From CAIYWZ01 sp964497925 (GTDB lineage Bacteria; Pseudomonadota; Alphaproteobacteria; CAIYWZ01), in NCBI GenBank assembly GCA_964497925.1, contig CAZCFE010000005.1, positions 22,157-86,156 of the forward strand: 64,000 nt of DNA, in the 5' to 3' direction. Both the position numbers and the translations under genes were made by a program. A model generated the notes under the pieces. That model ran no database searches. It saw nothing but the letters and a program-made list of their open reading frames with translations, and was not told where the DNA came from. Below are positions 1 through 8,377 of the stretch, in pieces. The number at the start of each line of letters is the position of its first letter. Within the stretch, counting starts at the first letter, position 1.

Positions 1-181
1 AGAAGATGTCATTAGCTACTTAGGCCATTTACATATTCCAACATCTAGTCCAAATTTTGATCAAACCCCTGGACCTAGCATAGAAACTGACAGCCCAAAA
101 ATTAGCGAAGTCTCAAGAAATGCTGAATGCCCTTGTGGATCAGGGCTTCGTTATAAGCATTGTTGTGGAAAAATAGGATAA
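1..181 (+). CDS. secA: SecA preprotein translocase ATPase, C-terminal end (partial)
   Basis: Only the last 59 codons are in the window; the reading frame is open from base 2 and stops at 179-181. The end of the protein carries the zinc-binding SEC-C motif, seen as CPCGSG followed by RYKHCCG (bases 128-169), with the Cys-x-Cys and Cys-Cys ligands intact. In SecA this tail binds SecB and ribosomes. The preceding part (EDVISYLGHLHI) resembles the last helices of SecA before the variable linker. A short SEC-C protein such as YchJ or YecA would also end in this motif, so the name rests on the motif plus the linker. thrS begins four bases later. Confidence 0.8.
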   Translation, partial: EDVISYLGHLHIPTSSPNFDQTPGPSIETDSPKISEVSRNAECPCGSGLRYKHCCGKIG

Positions 182-185
182 CATC

Positions 186-2105
186 ATGATTAATATTACT
201 TTTCCAGATGGACGAATTAAAGAATACCCTAGCGGGATATTAGGCAAAGATATTGCGCATGAAATCTCACCAGGCTTATTAAAAAAAACTTTAGTTATTG
301 AGGTTAATGGACAGCAATGGGATTTGACCAGAGAAATCCACCAAGATTCTCAAATTCGTTTTATCACAATTGATGATGAAGATGGGCTAGAAGTATTAAG
401 ACACGATGCTGCGCACGTGTTAGCACAAGCAGCAAAAGAGTTGTATCCGGAAATTCAGGTTACAATTGGACCTGCAATTGAAAATGGGTTTTATTACGAT
501 TTTTATAGAGAAATTCCCTTTACTCCTGAAGATTTAGTTGCTATGGAAAAACGTATGCGTGAAATTGTTGTCCGCAACGAAACAATTACTCGTGAAGTGT
601 GGAATCGAGATAAAGCAGTCGAATACTTTGCCTCAATAGGTGAGCATTTTAAAGCTGAGATTATATCTTCCATTCCTCAAGATCAAGACATAACCCTTTA
701 TCGTCAAGGTGGTTTTTTAGACCTATGCAGAGGCCCTCATTTGATGTCTACATCAAGACTTGGAAGTGCATTTAAATTGATGAAACTTGCTGGCGCATAT
801 TGGAGAGGAGACTCTAAAAATCCTATGCTGCAGCGTGTATATGGAACTGCCTGGGCAAAACAAGAACAACTTGATACCTATCTTTATCAGCTCGAAGAAG
901 CAGAAAAAAGAGACCACCGAAAATTAGGACGTGAAATGGATTTGTTTCACCTTCAAGAAGAGGCGGTAGGTTCTGTTTTTTGGCATGACAAAGGTTGGAC
1001 AGTTTACAGATTACTTCAACAGTATATTCGAGCACGTATAAAACAACAAAACTATATCGAAGTCAATACTCCAGTCTTAGTTGACCGTTCTTTATGGGAA
1101 GCTTCTGGCCACTGGGAAAAATACAGAGATGGGATGTTCATCACACAGACAGAAGATAAAACTCTGGCTGTAAAACCAATGAATTGCCCATGCCATATTC
1201 AAATTTTCAAGCAAGGTTTGAAAAGCTATCGTGATTTACCAATTCGCATGGCAGAGTTTGGGTCTTGTTATCGTAATGAGCCTTCTGGGGCATTACATGG
1301 AATTATGCGCGTAAGATCGTTTGTTCAAGATGACGCACATATCTTCTGCACTCAAGATCAAATCACATCTGAAGTCATAGATTTTTGTCAAATTCTTAAA
1401 ACAGTTTATAATGACTTAGGTTTTGATCAAATCAAAGTCAAATTCTCGCCTCGCCCAGAAGTCAGGGCCGGGGACGATGAAACGTGGGATAAAGCAGAAG
1501 AAATGCTGCGTCAAGCCACAACTGCAGCTGGAATTGAATATAGCTTAAACCCAGGAGAAGGTGCTTTTTATGGACCAAAACTTGAATTTACACTCAAAGA
1601 TGCTTTGGGCCGTGAATGGCAGTGCGGGACCCTACAAGTGGACTACATACTTCCCGAGCGCTTAGATGCCAGCTATATTGGCGAAGATGGGAAGAAACAT
1701 CGTCCCGTAATGCTGCATCGCGCTATTTTAGGATCGCTTGAAAGATTCATGGGGATGTTGATTGAGCATTATGCAGGAAAATTTCCTTTATGGCTTGCTC
1801 CAGTGCAAGTCGTTATTGCAACCATTACAGGTGATGCTGATGTTTATGCAAATAAGGTATTGAAAGATTTTCAAGATGCAGGAATCAGGGCGCAAATTGA
1901 TTTGCGAAATGAAAAAATTAGCTATAAAGTTCGTGAGCACTCATTACAAAAAGTTCCACTTATCTTTGTAGTTGGAAAAAGTGAAGCCGAAAATAAAACA
2001 GTTGCTTTGCGGAGACTGGGTGGAGAATCCCAAGAAATCTTAACTTTAAAAGATGCTCTTGTAAAGATTCAAGATGAAGCGAAACCACCAGTGAAATTAA
2101 TTTAA
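186..2105 (+). CDS. thrS: Threonine--tRNA ligase
   Basis: Charges tRNA-Thr in the cytoplasm; the 639 residues are full length for the family. In order: an N-terminal TGS domain (about 1-62), the editing domain with the HxxxH motif HDAAH (H73 and H77) and its partner DLCRGPH near residue 180, the class II core with the zinc-site cysteine in NCPCH, motif 2 around FGSCYRNEPSG, the HIF segment after QDDA, motif 3 in LHRAILGSLERF, and a C-terminal anticodon-binding domain. It starts four bases after the secA stop and is followed by infC, an arrangement common in bacteria. Nothing is missing, and a functional enzyme with proofreading is expected. Confidence 0.98.
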   Translation: MINITFPDGRIKEYPSGILGKDIAHEISPGLLKKTLVIEVNGQQWDLTREIHQDSQIRFITIDDEDGLEVLRHDAAHVLAQAAKELYPEIQVTIGPAIENGFYYDFYREIPFTPEDLVAMEKRMREIVVRNETITREVWNRDKAVEYFASIGEHFKAEIISSIPQDQDITLYRQGGFLDLCRGPHLMSTSRLGSAFKLMKLAGAYWRGDSKNPMLQRVYGTAWAKQEQLDTYLYQLEEAEKRDHRKLGREMDLFHLQEEAVGSVFWHDKGWTVYRLLQQYIRARIKQQNYIEVNTPVLVDRSLWEASGHWEKYRDGMFITQTEDKTLAVKPMNCPCHIQIFKQGLKSYRDLPIRMAEFGSCYRNEPSGALHGIMRVRSFVQDDAHIFCTQDQITSEVIDFCQILKTVYNDLGFDQIKVKFSPRPEVRAGDDETWDKAEEMLRQATTAAGIEYSLNPGEGAFYGPKLEFTLKDALGREWQCGTLQVDYILPERLDASYIGEDGKKHRPVMLHRAILGSLERFMGMLIEHYAGKFPLWLAPVQVVIATITGDADVYANKVLKDFQDAGIRAQIDLRNEKISYKVREHSLQKVPLIFVVGKSEAENKTVALRRLGGESQEILTLKDALVKIQDEAKPPVKLI

Positions 2106-2120
2106 AGGAGTAAAAACATT
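2103..2120 (+). promoter_or_regulatory. Shine-Dalgarno and AUU start codon of infC
   Basis: A strong AAAGGAG (2104-2110) lies seven bases before an ATT codon at 2118-2120, in frame with the IF3 coding sequence. The first in-frame ATG (2223) would remove 35 residues of the conserved N-terminal domain and has no good ribosome site. In Escherichia coli and many other bacteria, infC starts with AUU, which IF3 itself discriminates against, giving feedback control. The same control is inferred here. Confidence 0.85.
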
Positions 2121-2657
2121 ACAGTAAAAAATACAAATGATTCTGTCCCATCTAAAGATGGTCCAGCAATCAATAATCAAATCAGAGCTCAAGAAATAAG
2201 GCTGATTGATTTTGAAGGTGAAATGGTTGGGGTTGTGTCTTTAAAAACTGCACTATCTATGGCAGAGACAGCTGGTTTTGATTTGGTGGAAATTTCCCCT
2301 CAAGCAGAACCTCCTGTATGCAAAATCATGGATTACGGTAAGTACCGATACGAAATGCAGAAAAAAAAACATGAAGCTAAAAAAAATCAGAAAATTGTTG
2401 AAATAAAAGAAATCAAACTTCGCCCAACAATTGAAAATAATGATTATTTAGTCAAATTTAAAATGGCTCAAAAATTCTTAGCTGATGGCAATAAAGTGAA
2501 AGTCACAATGCGTTTCAGAGGTCGAGAAATGGCACATCAAGAGTTTGGTATGCGAATTTTTAGCAAATTTCAAGAAGATCTTCAAGATGTTGCAAAAGTT
2601 GAACAAGCTCCTAAATTTGAAGGCGTTCACGCAGTGATGCTGATTGGTCCAAAATGA
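2118..2657 (+). CDS. infC: Translation initiation factor IF-3
   Basis: IF3 binds the 30S subunit, keeps it apart from 50S and checks the start codon. With the ATT start the protein has 179 residues, the family's usual size. The N-terminal domain contains NNQIRAQEIRLID and the segment ending CKIMDYGKYRYE; the C-terminal domain has KEIKLRPTIENNDY and the final HAVMLIGPK. Only 12 bases separate it from the thrS stop, so the two are probably cotranscribed. The usual downstream partners rpmI and rplT are absent; instead an MFS gene overlaps its stop codon by four bases (ATGA). Confidence 0.96.
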   Translation: MTVKNTNDSVPSKDGPAINNQIRAQEIRLIDFEGEMVGVVSLKTALSMAETAGFDLVEISPQAEPPVCKIMDYGKYRYEMQKKKHEAKKNQKIVEIKEIKLRPTIENNDYLVKFKMAQKFLADGNKVKVTMRFRGREMAHQEFGMRIFSKFQEDLQDVAKVEQAPKFEGVHAVMLIGPK

Positions 2658-3820
2658 ATATTTTACCTTTTTTGGTGTTCGCTCTTTCAACAATTGTAAC
2701 CTTGTCGGTTGATATTTATCTACCTGCCATTCCTGTGATCAAAGAATACTTTTCATCAGGTGAACACGTGACTCAAATGAGTTTTGGTCTTGGATTTTTG
2801 GCTTGTAGCATTGGAGGCCTTATTTTTGGGCCTTTATCTGACCGCATAGGAAGACGCCCCGTCATTATTGCAACAGCTGGGTTAACAACCTTAGGATGCT
2901 TGCTATGCGCATATTCAACTTCAATTTACATGTTTAATTTTGCAAGATTTATCCAATGTATTGGTGTTGGAGCAAATTGGGTGTTGGTATATGCCATTTT
3001 AGCTGAAAGTTACGATGAATCTAAATCTGCAATGATGGTTTCTTATATGGGAACCCTGCACACAGCAACTTATATTATCGCGCCTATCTTGGGGGGGCAA
3101 ATTACATCATACTTTGGATGGAAATGGTGTTTTTTATTTGTAGCTTCTTTACTGGGGCCCTTAACATTAGTTGTGATAAGGTTTTTTCCAGAAACAATGC
3201 GTGATGAAAATCATCATTCTTTAGTAAAAACATACACGCAATTTATTCATATGATCAAAAACCCTTATTTTATGACATTAGGCTTGGTATTAAGCTTAAC
3301 CATTGGTGCGCTACTAGTTCCTTTCTCATCCTTGCCTGAAATTTTTAAAAAATTTGGAATCTATGAATCTTCTTTTGGTCTATTTTTAGGAACAATTCCG
3401 GTTGCTGAAACATTAACCACATTTTTAACAAGACCTTTGTTACGAAAATACGGTCTTGATTTTGTACTCAAGGCTGGTCTTATAACATCACTTCTTGGAG
3501 GAATATCTTTCTTTTTAGTAATTTTATTAGTCCCAAATCCGTACGCAATTATGGCATCTTTGGCATTATTCTCCATGTCACTTCCAATGATGTTTCCACC
3601 AGTTATTGCTAAATGCCTTAAGGTTTTTCCAAATCAAAAAGGGACAGCTTCTGCACTATTAAGCTCCTTTCGTTATCTTGTGATTGGACTGTGCGCTATT
3701 CTTGGTAGTGGAGTTTACAATGGAACTCTTTTACCATCAGCCATTTGCATGATGTTCATTTCGGCATTAGCAGTCATGATGTGGAAAACCAGCATTAGTA
3801 AGGCGCCTGTTCATGTCTGA
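2654..3820 (+). CDS. MFS drug-efflux transporter, Bcr/CflA type
   Basis: This 388-residue inner-membrane protein has about 12 hydrophobic segments. The MFS motif A is visible after helix 2 as GPLSDRIGRRP, and helix 1 has the sequence TLSVDIYLPAIP, typical of the Bcr/CflA multidrug-resistance branch. Such proteins export drugs or metabolites in exchange for protons; the substrate cannot be told from sequence. Its start overlaps the infC stop by four bases and its end overlaps the acetyltransferase by eight, so it is translated as part of the thrS-infC operon. A role as a nutrient or peptide exporter is equally possible. Confidence 0.85.
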   Translation: MNILPFLVFALSTIVTLSVDIYLPAIPVIKEYFSSGEHVTQMSFGLGFLACSIGGLIFGPLSDRIGRRPVIIATAGLTTLGCLLCAYSTSIYMFNFARFIQCIGVGANWVLVYAILAESYDESKSAMMVSYMGTLHTATYIIAPILGGQITSYFGWKWCFLFVASLLGPLTLVVIRFFPETMRDENHHSLVKTYTQFIHMIKNPYFMTLGLVLSLTIGALLVPFSSLPEIFKKFGIYESSFGLFLGTIPVAETLTTFLTRPLLRKYGLDFVLKAGLITSLLGGISFFLVILLVPNPYAIMASLALFSMSLPMMFPPVIAKCLKVFPNQKGTASALLSSFRYLVIGLCAILGSGVYNGTLLPSAICMMFISALAVMMWKTSISKAPVHV

Positions 3821-4289
3821 TGATATCGTCTATAAAGAACTTCAAGATCATGAAGAACAATTAGCAGGGGATTTTTTACACACCAATGATGATGGTTTTG
3901 CATATCTAGCGCTACTTGGAATGGATCAAGATCATGTCTTCACCTTAGGAGCATTTCATCAAGATAAAATCATAGGTCTTTTTCAAGCATCGTGCGTTGA
4001 GGAAGACGCAGACATCATCACAATTGCAGTTTCCACCGCTTATCGCAGAAAAGGCGTAGCAAAAGAATTATGGGATAAATTTCTAGAATTAAAGCCTCAA
4101 ATTGAGACTGTCATCTTAGAAGTTTCTGTTAAAAATATTCAAGCGGTTTTGTTTTATGAGAAAATTGGCTTCACTGAACATGGATTACGTCACTCTTATT
4201 ACAAAGATCTCAAAACTGGTGAGATAACTGATGCATCTGTGATGGTTTATAATCGATTGGATGATCTTGTTGGCGAAATTGTTTTCTAA
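3813..4289 (+). CDS. GNAT acetyltransferase, RimI-like
   Basis: A 158-residue GNAT fold. The acetyl-CoA binding motif A is seen as VSTAYRRKGVAKEL (residues about 68-81, R/Q-x-x-G-x-A pattern), followed by the C-terminal NIQAVLFYEKIGF and HSYYKD segments shared with RimI, which acetylates the N-terminus of ribosomal protein S18. It is slightly longer than typical RimI and has a distinct N-terminus, so another protein or small-molecule substrate is possible. It overlaps the MFS gene by eight bases upstream and the first cysteine desulfurase by 29 bases downstream, consistent with one transcript. Confidence 0.75.
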   Translation: MSDDIVYKELQDHEEQLAGDFLHTNDDGFAYLALLGMDQDHVFTLGAFHQDKIIGLFQASCVEEDADIITIAVSTAYRRKGVAKELWDKFLELKPQIETVILEVSVKNIQAVLFYEKIGFTEHGLRHSYYKDLKTGEITDASVMVYNRLDDLVGEIVF

Positions 4290-5370
4290 AAAAATTTACT
4301 TCGATCACAACGCCACGACCCCTTTTAAAAAAAAGGCTCAGGATGTTTTTATTCAGGCTTTAAGTGATTTTGGAAATCCGTCTTCTATTCACAGCTTTGG
4401 TAGAGACATTAAGAATAAAATCAATGCGGCAACAAAAAAAATCGGTGATCTTTTAGGCATAGCTCCTTCTAGGATTATTTTTACAAGCGGCGGAACTGAA
4501 TCAAATAATATGGCAATGTTTGCACTTTCTGACCCAAAAATAGCCATCTCCCCTTTTGAACACCCATCTATCACCGCAGCAGCAAATAATTCAAGAATAA
4601 TTCAAATTTCAAATTCTGGTTTATTAAATTTGGAATCAATAGATAGTTCTTGTGACTTAATCAGCGTTTGCCTGGCGCATAATGAAACTGGAATCATACA
4701 AGATTTAGAAGCTGTTTTAGACATTGCAAAACATCATGAAATATGTGTTCATACCGATGCCGTCCAAGCATTAGGGCGTATTGAAATTTCACAAAAAATT
4801 CTAAGCTCTCATATGATCAGTCTATCCTCACATAAGATTGGGGGGCCTTTAGGATTGGGGATATTGATTATTCCGGAAGAACACAAATTCCAACCTCTAA
4901 TTCAGGGCGGGGGACAGCAAAAAGGAATGCGCTCTGGAACTCAAAACTATCCAGCTATTATATCTTTTGCCTGCGCCTTAGAAGAATCCATAAATTCTAT
5001 TCAGGAATGGGAAAAAGTAGAAATTCTGCGTAATTATTTGGAAGATGAAATTTTAAAAATTTCCTCTGATACTCAAATAATTGGCAAGAATATGACTCGT
5101 CTTCCAAATACATCCTTATTTTCAATGCCAGGGGTTGATAGCATGACACAAGTTGTTGCTTTTGACCTAGAAAGAATCGCGGTAAGTGCAGGGTCTGCCT
5201 GTTCTTCAGGAACAGTTAGAGAATCTAGCTTACTTAAAACTATGCAAATCCCTCAAAAACATGTAAAATCCATATTAAGATTAAGCTTAGGTCTAGAAAA
5301 TACAAAGGAAGAGATAGATCATTTTATTAAAATTTGGTCTAAAATTTACAATAGCAAAAGGAATATATAA
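4261..5370 (+). CDS. Cysteine desulfurase, NifS/IscS-related (first of two)
   Basis: A PLP enzyme of 369 residues that takes sulfur from cysteine. Seen: the N-terminal YFDHNATTP, SGGTESNN, the histidine segment VHTDAVQA, the PLP lysine K192 in SSHKIGGPLG, and the catalytic cysteine C314 in SAGSACSSG. It is more divergent from typical IscS than the next gene and lacks the long IscS C-terminal tail. The ATG at 4261 lies inside the acetyltransferase gene; the conserved domain begins only 12 residues after it, so the start cannot be much later. Its stop codon touches the iscS start. Rickettsiae also have a divergent desulfurase next to iscS. It may serve tRNA thiolation or another acceptor. Confidence 0.9.
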   Translation: MILLAKLFSKKIYFDHNATTPFKKKAQDVFIQALSDFGNPSSIHSFGRDIKNKINAATKKIGDLLGIAPSRIIFTSGGTESNNMAMFALSDPKIAISPFEHPSITAAANNSRIIQISNSGLLNLESIDSSCDLISVCLAHNETGIIQDLEAVLDIAKHHEICVHTDAVQALGRIEISQKILSSHMISLSSHKIGGPLGLGILIIPEEHKFQPLIQGGGQQKGMRSGTQNYPAIISFACALEESINSIQEWEKVEILRNYLEDEILKISSDTQIIGKNMTRLPNTSLFSMPGVDSMTQVVAFDLERIAVSAGSACSSGTVRESSLLKTMQIPQKHVKSILRLSLGLENTKEEIDHFIKIWSKIYNSKRNI

Positions 5371-6615
5371 ATGACAAATCCAATGTACAATACAATTTTT
5401 GATGGTATTGACTATACATATCTTGATTATCAAGCAACAACCCCCATGGATCCAAGAGTTCTTGATGCAATGCTGCCCTATTTTAATACCCATTTTGGAA
5501 ATCCACACTCACGTAACCATATTTATGGCTGGAACGCTGAAAATGCTGTTGAAAAAGCAAGATTTGAGATCGCCAACTTAATTGGAGCCAATCCAAAAGA
5601 GGTTATCTTTACCAGCGGCGCAACAGAATCAAACAATCTTGCTTTAAAAGGAGTTGCAGAGTTCTATGGAGATAAGAAACGCCATATTATCACGACTGTA
5701 ACAGAACATAAGTGCGTCCTTGAAGCATGCCGCTATTTAGAAGGAAAAGGTTTTGATGTAACCTATCTTCCAGTCTTAAAATCTGGGTTAATCGATCTTG
5801 ACCTTCTTGAAAAGGAAATACGAGAAGATACATTTTTAGTATCAATCATGGCGGTAAACAATGAAATAGGCGTAATTCAACCACTCGAAAAAATTGGGAA
5901 ATTGTGTAGATCAAAAGGAGTTTTCTTTCACACCGATGCCGCGCAAGCTTTTGGCAAAATACCATTAGATGTTAAGGCAATGAATATCGATTTGATGAGC
6001 ATCTCAGGACATAAAATTTATGGACCTAAAGGAATAGGTGCTCTATACGTTGGGAAACAACCGCGTGTAAGGCTTAAAGCACAAATTCATGGCGGAGATC
6101 AAGAACGTGGAATGCGCTCCGGAACAACAGCAACGCCTCTTTGTGTGGGGCTTGGAAAGGCTGCTGAATTGGCTTTTTCTCAAATGAAATCAGATCATGC
6201 TCGTATTCTTGAATTACGTAATTACTTTTATCAAAAACTGACAAACAGCCTTGAATCAATAACGCTAAACGGCGATTTTGATGCACGTATAGCAGAGAAT
6301 TTAAACATTAGCTTTTCCGGAGTTGAAGGTGAAGGAGTCATGGCAGGCATGAAGTCATTATGTCTTTCTTCAGGATCCGCCTGCACATCTGCCTCATTAG
6401 AACCATCGTATGTACTGCGCGCACTTGGTGTTGAGGAAGAAATGGCTCACAGTTCACTACGCGTTGGATTTGGACGCTTTACAACAAAAGATGAAGTAGA
6501 ATTTGCTGCCAATCTTATTATTGAATCTGTTAAACGTTTGCGTGATATGAGTCCTTTATGGGAAATGATGCAAGAAGGGATCGATCTTAAATCAATCCAA
6601 TGGTCAGATCATTAA
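5371..6615 (+). CDS. iscS: Cysteine desulfurase IscS
   Basis: The sulfur donor for Fe-S cluster assembly and tRNA thiolation; 414 residues. PLP lysine K215 is in SGHKIYGPKG and the mobile-loop cysteine C338 in SSGSACTSAS. The C-terminal tail SPLWEMMQEGIDLKSIQW is the signature of the group I IscS shared by gamma- and alphaproteobacteria and mitochondria, where it contacts IscU. The ATG follows directly on the stop of the preceding desulfurase with no base between. Unusually, no iscU, iscA, hscA/B or fdx follows; the next gene is an unrelated exported protein with its own promoter. Confidence 0.96.
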   Translation: MTNPMYNTIFDGIDYTYLDYQATTPMDPRVLDAMLPYFNTHFGNPHSRNHIYGWNAENAVEKARFEIANLIGANPKEVIFTSGATESNNLALKGVAEFYGDKKRHIITTVTEHKCVLEACRYLEGKGFDVTYLPVLKSGLIDLDLLEKEIREDTFLVSIMAVNNEIGVIQPLEKIGKLCRSKGVFFHTDAAQAFGKIPLDVKAMNIDLMSISGHKIYGPKGIGALYVGKQPRVRLKAQIHGGDQERGMRSGTTATPLCVGLGKAAELAFSQMKSDHARILELRNYFYQKLTNSLESITLNGDFDARIAENLNISFSGVEGEGVMAGMKSLCLSSGSACTSASLEPSYVLRALGVEEEMAHSSLRVGFGRFTTKDEVEFAANLIIESVKRLRDMSPLWEMMQEGIDLKSIQWSDH

Positions 6616-6658
6616 TCACCTTAAATGCAGGCTTGAAAATTAAATATAAAATAATTTT

Positions 6659-6713
6659 GCTTTTCTCTTGAATTCTTATAAAAATTTTCTTATATGTATT
6701 TCAAGAGAAAGGC
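6659..6713. repeat. 14-base inverted repeat downstream of iscS
   Basis: GCTTTTCTCTTGAA (6659-6672) is matched by TTCAAGAGAAAGGC (6700-6713). Eleven inner pairs are perfect and the outer three include one G-U pair; the loop is 27 bases. The right arm is not followed by a T run, so it is not a standard terminator. The arms flank, and the left arm partly covers, the predicted promoter of the next gene, which fits an operator or a structured leader. Confidence 0.75.
6668..6696 (+). promoter_or_regulatory. Predicted sigma-70 promoter for the exported protein
   Basis: TTGAAT (6668-6673) and TATATG (6691-6696) are separated by 17 bases, giving a start of transcription near 6703. It sits within the inverted repeat at 6659-6713. 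The match is fair, not perfect. Confidence 0.5.
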
Positions 6714-6753
6714 AATAATGCTCTTCTTGACACAATATAAAGGAATCATAACA

Positions 6754-7875
6754 ATGGTAAAGTTGAGCTTAAAAACACTTGCACTTCTTTCTGCTATAAT
6801 AAACACATCATCTATATCTGTTTTTGGGTCTGAACAAGATTCCTTTTTCACACAAGAAAATGGCGGAATTATTTTTCATGAATCCACTTATAAAGCATGT
6901 TTGAGCAAAATTAACGTGGCTATCGATGGACAAGTAAAAGTTTCTGATGAATATAAAATGCTTGAAACAATAATGAGTCATTCTTTGGGTCAAGTGAGAA
7001 TTACCTCTAGCAAAAAACGTACATCCCCATCAGAACAAGAAGAACTAGATGCTGACTCAACAAATAGAAACTTAAATACTTTTAAATCACATTATGGTGA
7101 ATATCTCACAAAAGCCGCAATTGAAAACAACGAATCCATATTAAGATATTTATATCCAGGAATCGGGAATGGGTGGGCTACACAAGAGCTTCTCAGCAGT
7201 CTTCTTGATAAAAATGAGTCTTTTGATACCACTTTATTTAATATTATTCTTGAAGACTTCACTCAAAACGTAATTTCTTCAAATCAAATATTAAGAATCA
7301 TCAATGAACTTAATTATTCAAGTCACTCAGGCGTCAACTATTTTGACAAGTTTTTTAAGCAAGTTCTTGATTTGTTGAATCAAAGAAAAATCGAATTTCT
7401 CAGAGTTGAAGAATTAATTTTCTCATCAGAACTCGATCATTCCTCAAGTGATGGTGCAAGGCCTACAATACCAACTTTCTCCATAAAACTCGAGGAATTT
7501 TCCCCAGGCATGAGAAGAAACGCGTTTATGATCCCTCATATGAACTCATTCTTCGTAAAAGTCGCAGAGGCCTCTGAAGAGCTACCAGACTCGACTTATG
7601 CGGCAAGCGTCTTTAAAAGAATACCTTTGCTAAACATGGATAGATCTTTGATTTCAAGCCTTAAAACAGCAGGTATTAACGATCTATACTATACTTTTAT
7701 CTTAGCTCAAATGTTAACTGGCGCACCAGAGACACAGGAAGTTGATTTCGTGAGGAATTTAGCACAAGATTTAGCAATCGATATTCTTCCTTTTGTTAAA
7801 AAGAGACACAAGAAAGATAACGACATCTCACAAGAGACAATAAACATTCTTACTATGGACAGAAATTCAAAATAA
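6754..7875 (+). CDS. Exported protein of unknown function
   Basis: I do not recognise this 373-residue protein. The start at 6754 is chosen because AAAGGA lies ten bases upstream and because it gives a classic signal peptide: MVKLS, a hydrophobic stretch LALLSAIINTSSISVF, then a probable cleavage site before SEQDS. An in-frame ATG 60 bases earlier would add 20 residues before the signal and is less likely. The mature part looks mostly helical and soluble, with one charged, serine-rich stretch (SSKKRTSPSEQEELDADS) and few cysteines. No lipobox or outer-membrane barrel pattern is seen. It has its own promoter with an inverted repeat and its own terminator, so it is a single-gene unit. A periplasmic or secreted, possibly host-directed, role is only a guess. 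Confidence 0.75.
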   Translation: MVKLSLKTLALLSAIINTSSISVFGSEQDSFFTQENGGIIFHESTYKACLSKINVAIDGQVKVSDEYKMLETIMSHSLGQVRITSSKKRTSPSEQEELDADSTNRNLNTFKSHYGEYLTKAAIENNESILRYLYPGIGNGWATQELLSSLLDKNESFDTTLFNIILEDFTQNVISSNQILRIINELNYSSHSGVNYFDKFFKQVLDLLNQRKIEFLRVEELIFSSELDHSSSDGARPTIPTFSIKLEEFSPGMRRNAFMIPHMNSFFVKVAEASEELPDSTYAASVFKRIPLLNMDRSLISSLKTAGINDLYYTFILAQMLTGAPETQEVDFVRNLAQDLAIDILPFVKKRHKKDNDISQETINILTMDRNSK

Positions 7876-7905
7876 TCAATATAAAATTGGTTATCTATCA
7901 CAGAA

Positions 7906-7941
7906 AAATTATAGGCGTGGAAGGTTTTCATGCCTATTTTT
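7906..7941 (+). terminator. Rho-independent terminator after the exported protein
   Basis: ATAGGCGTG (7911-7919) pairs with CATGCCTAT (7929-7937) over nine pairs with one G-U, loop nine bases. It is preceded by an A run and followed by TTTT. It lies 35 bases after the stop codon. Confidence 0.8.
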
Positions 7942-7944
7942 CTA

Positions 7945-7973
7945 TTGAGTTCAAACCACGTTCATTGTATAAT
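7945..7973 (+). promoter_or_regulatory. Predicted sigma-70 promoter for the HIT protein-serS operon
   Basis: TTGAGT (7945-7950), a 17-base spacer and a perfect TATAAT (7968-7973), directly after the terminator of the previous gene and 33 bases before the HIT start codon. This is the best promoter match in the window. Confidence 0.75.
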
Positions 7974-8006
7974 CAAAGTTCTTAATAATTACCAAAAGGC
8001 CTAAAG

Positions 8007-8357
8007 ATGTATGATGATAATAACGTGTTTGCCAAAATATTAAAAGACGCTATACCTTGCAAAAAAGTTTACGAGGATGATTTTGCTTTGTCTTTTTATG
8101 ATGCCTTCCCTAAAGCACAAACTCATGTATTGGTTATTCCAAAAGGGCCTTATATTTCTTATTGTCATTTCCTAGAAAACGCACAAGAAGAAGACATTCT
8201 AGGATTTTACAAAGCTTTAAAAAAAACTGTAGATATCTTGAATCTAAAAGGCTCAGGTTTTAGGCTTATTTCAAATTCAGGGATCAATGGTTCTCAAGAA
8301 GTGCCTCATTTCCATGTGCACATTTTAGGCGGCGAAAAACTCAAGCCCATGATTTGA
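8007..8357 (+). CDS. HIT family (histidine triad) nucleotide hydrolase
   Basis: A 116-residue HIT protein, probably of the HinT type, which hydrolyses nucleoside phosphoramidates and AMP-lysine type adducts. The triad is clear: H101, H103 and H105 in PHFHVHILGG, with the earlier PKAQTHVLVIPK strand also conserved. A purine phosphoramidase role can be expected from the family, but the natural substrate is unknown. It is the first gene after a strong predicted promoter and is followed 20 bases later by serS, so the two are probably cotranscribed. Confidence 0.93.
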   Translation: MYDDNNVFAKILKDAIPCKKVYEDDFALSFYDAFPKAQTHVLVIPKGPYISYCHFLENAQEEDILGFYKALKKTVDILNLKGSGFRLISNSGINGSQEVPHFHVHILGGEKLKPMI

Positions 8358-8377
8358 GAAAAATAACGGAGAAAAGT

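Noticed and set aside
1..181. Stand-alone SEC-C protein such as YchJ
   Set aside because: The motif is at the very C-terminus after a SecA-like helix and linker, and the stretch has no start codon of its own with a ribosome site.
6727..6750. TTGACA as a second promoter before the exported protein
   Set aside because: The -10 position would fall on the start codon region (AACAAT at 6750) and no leader would remain.
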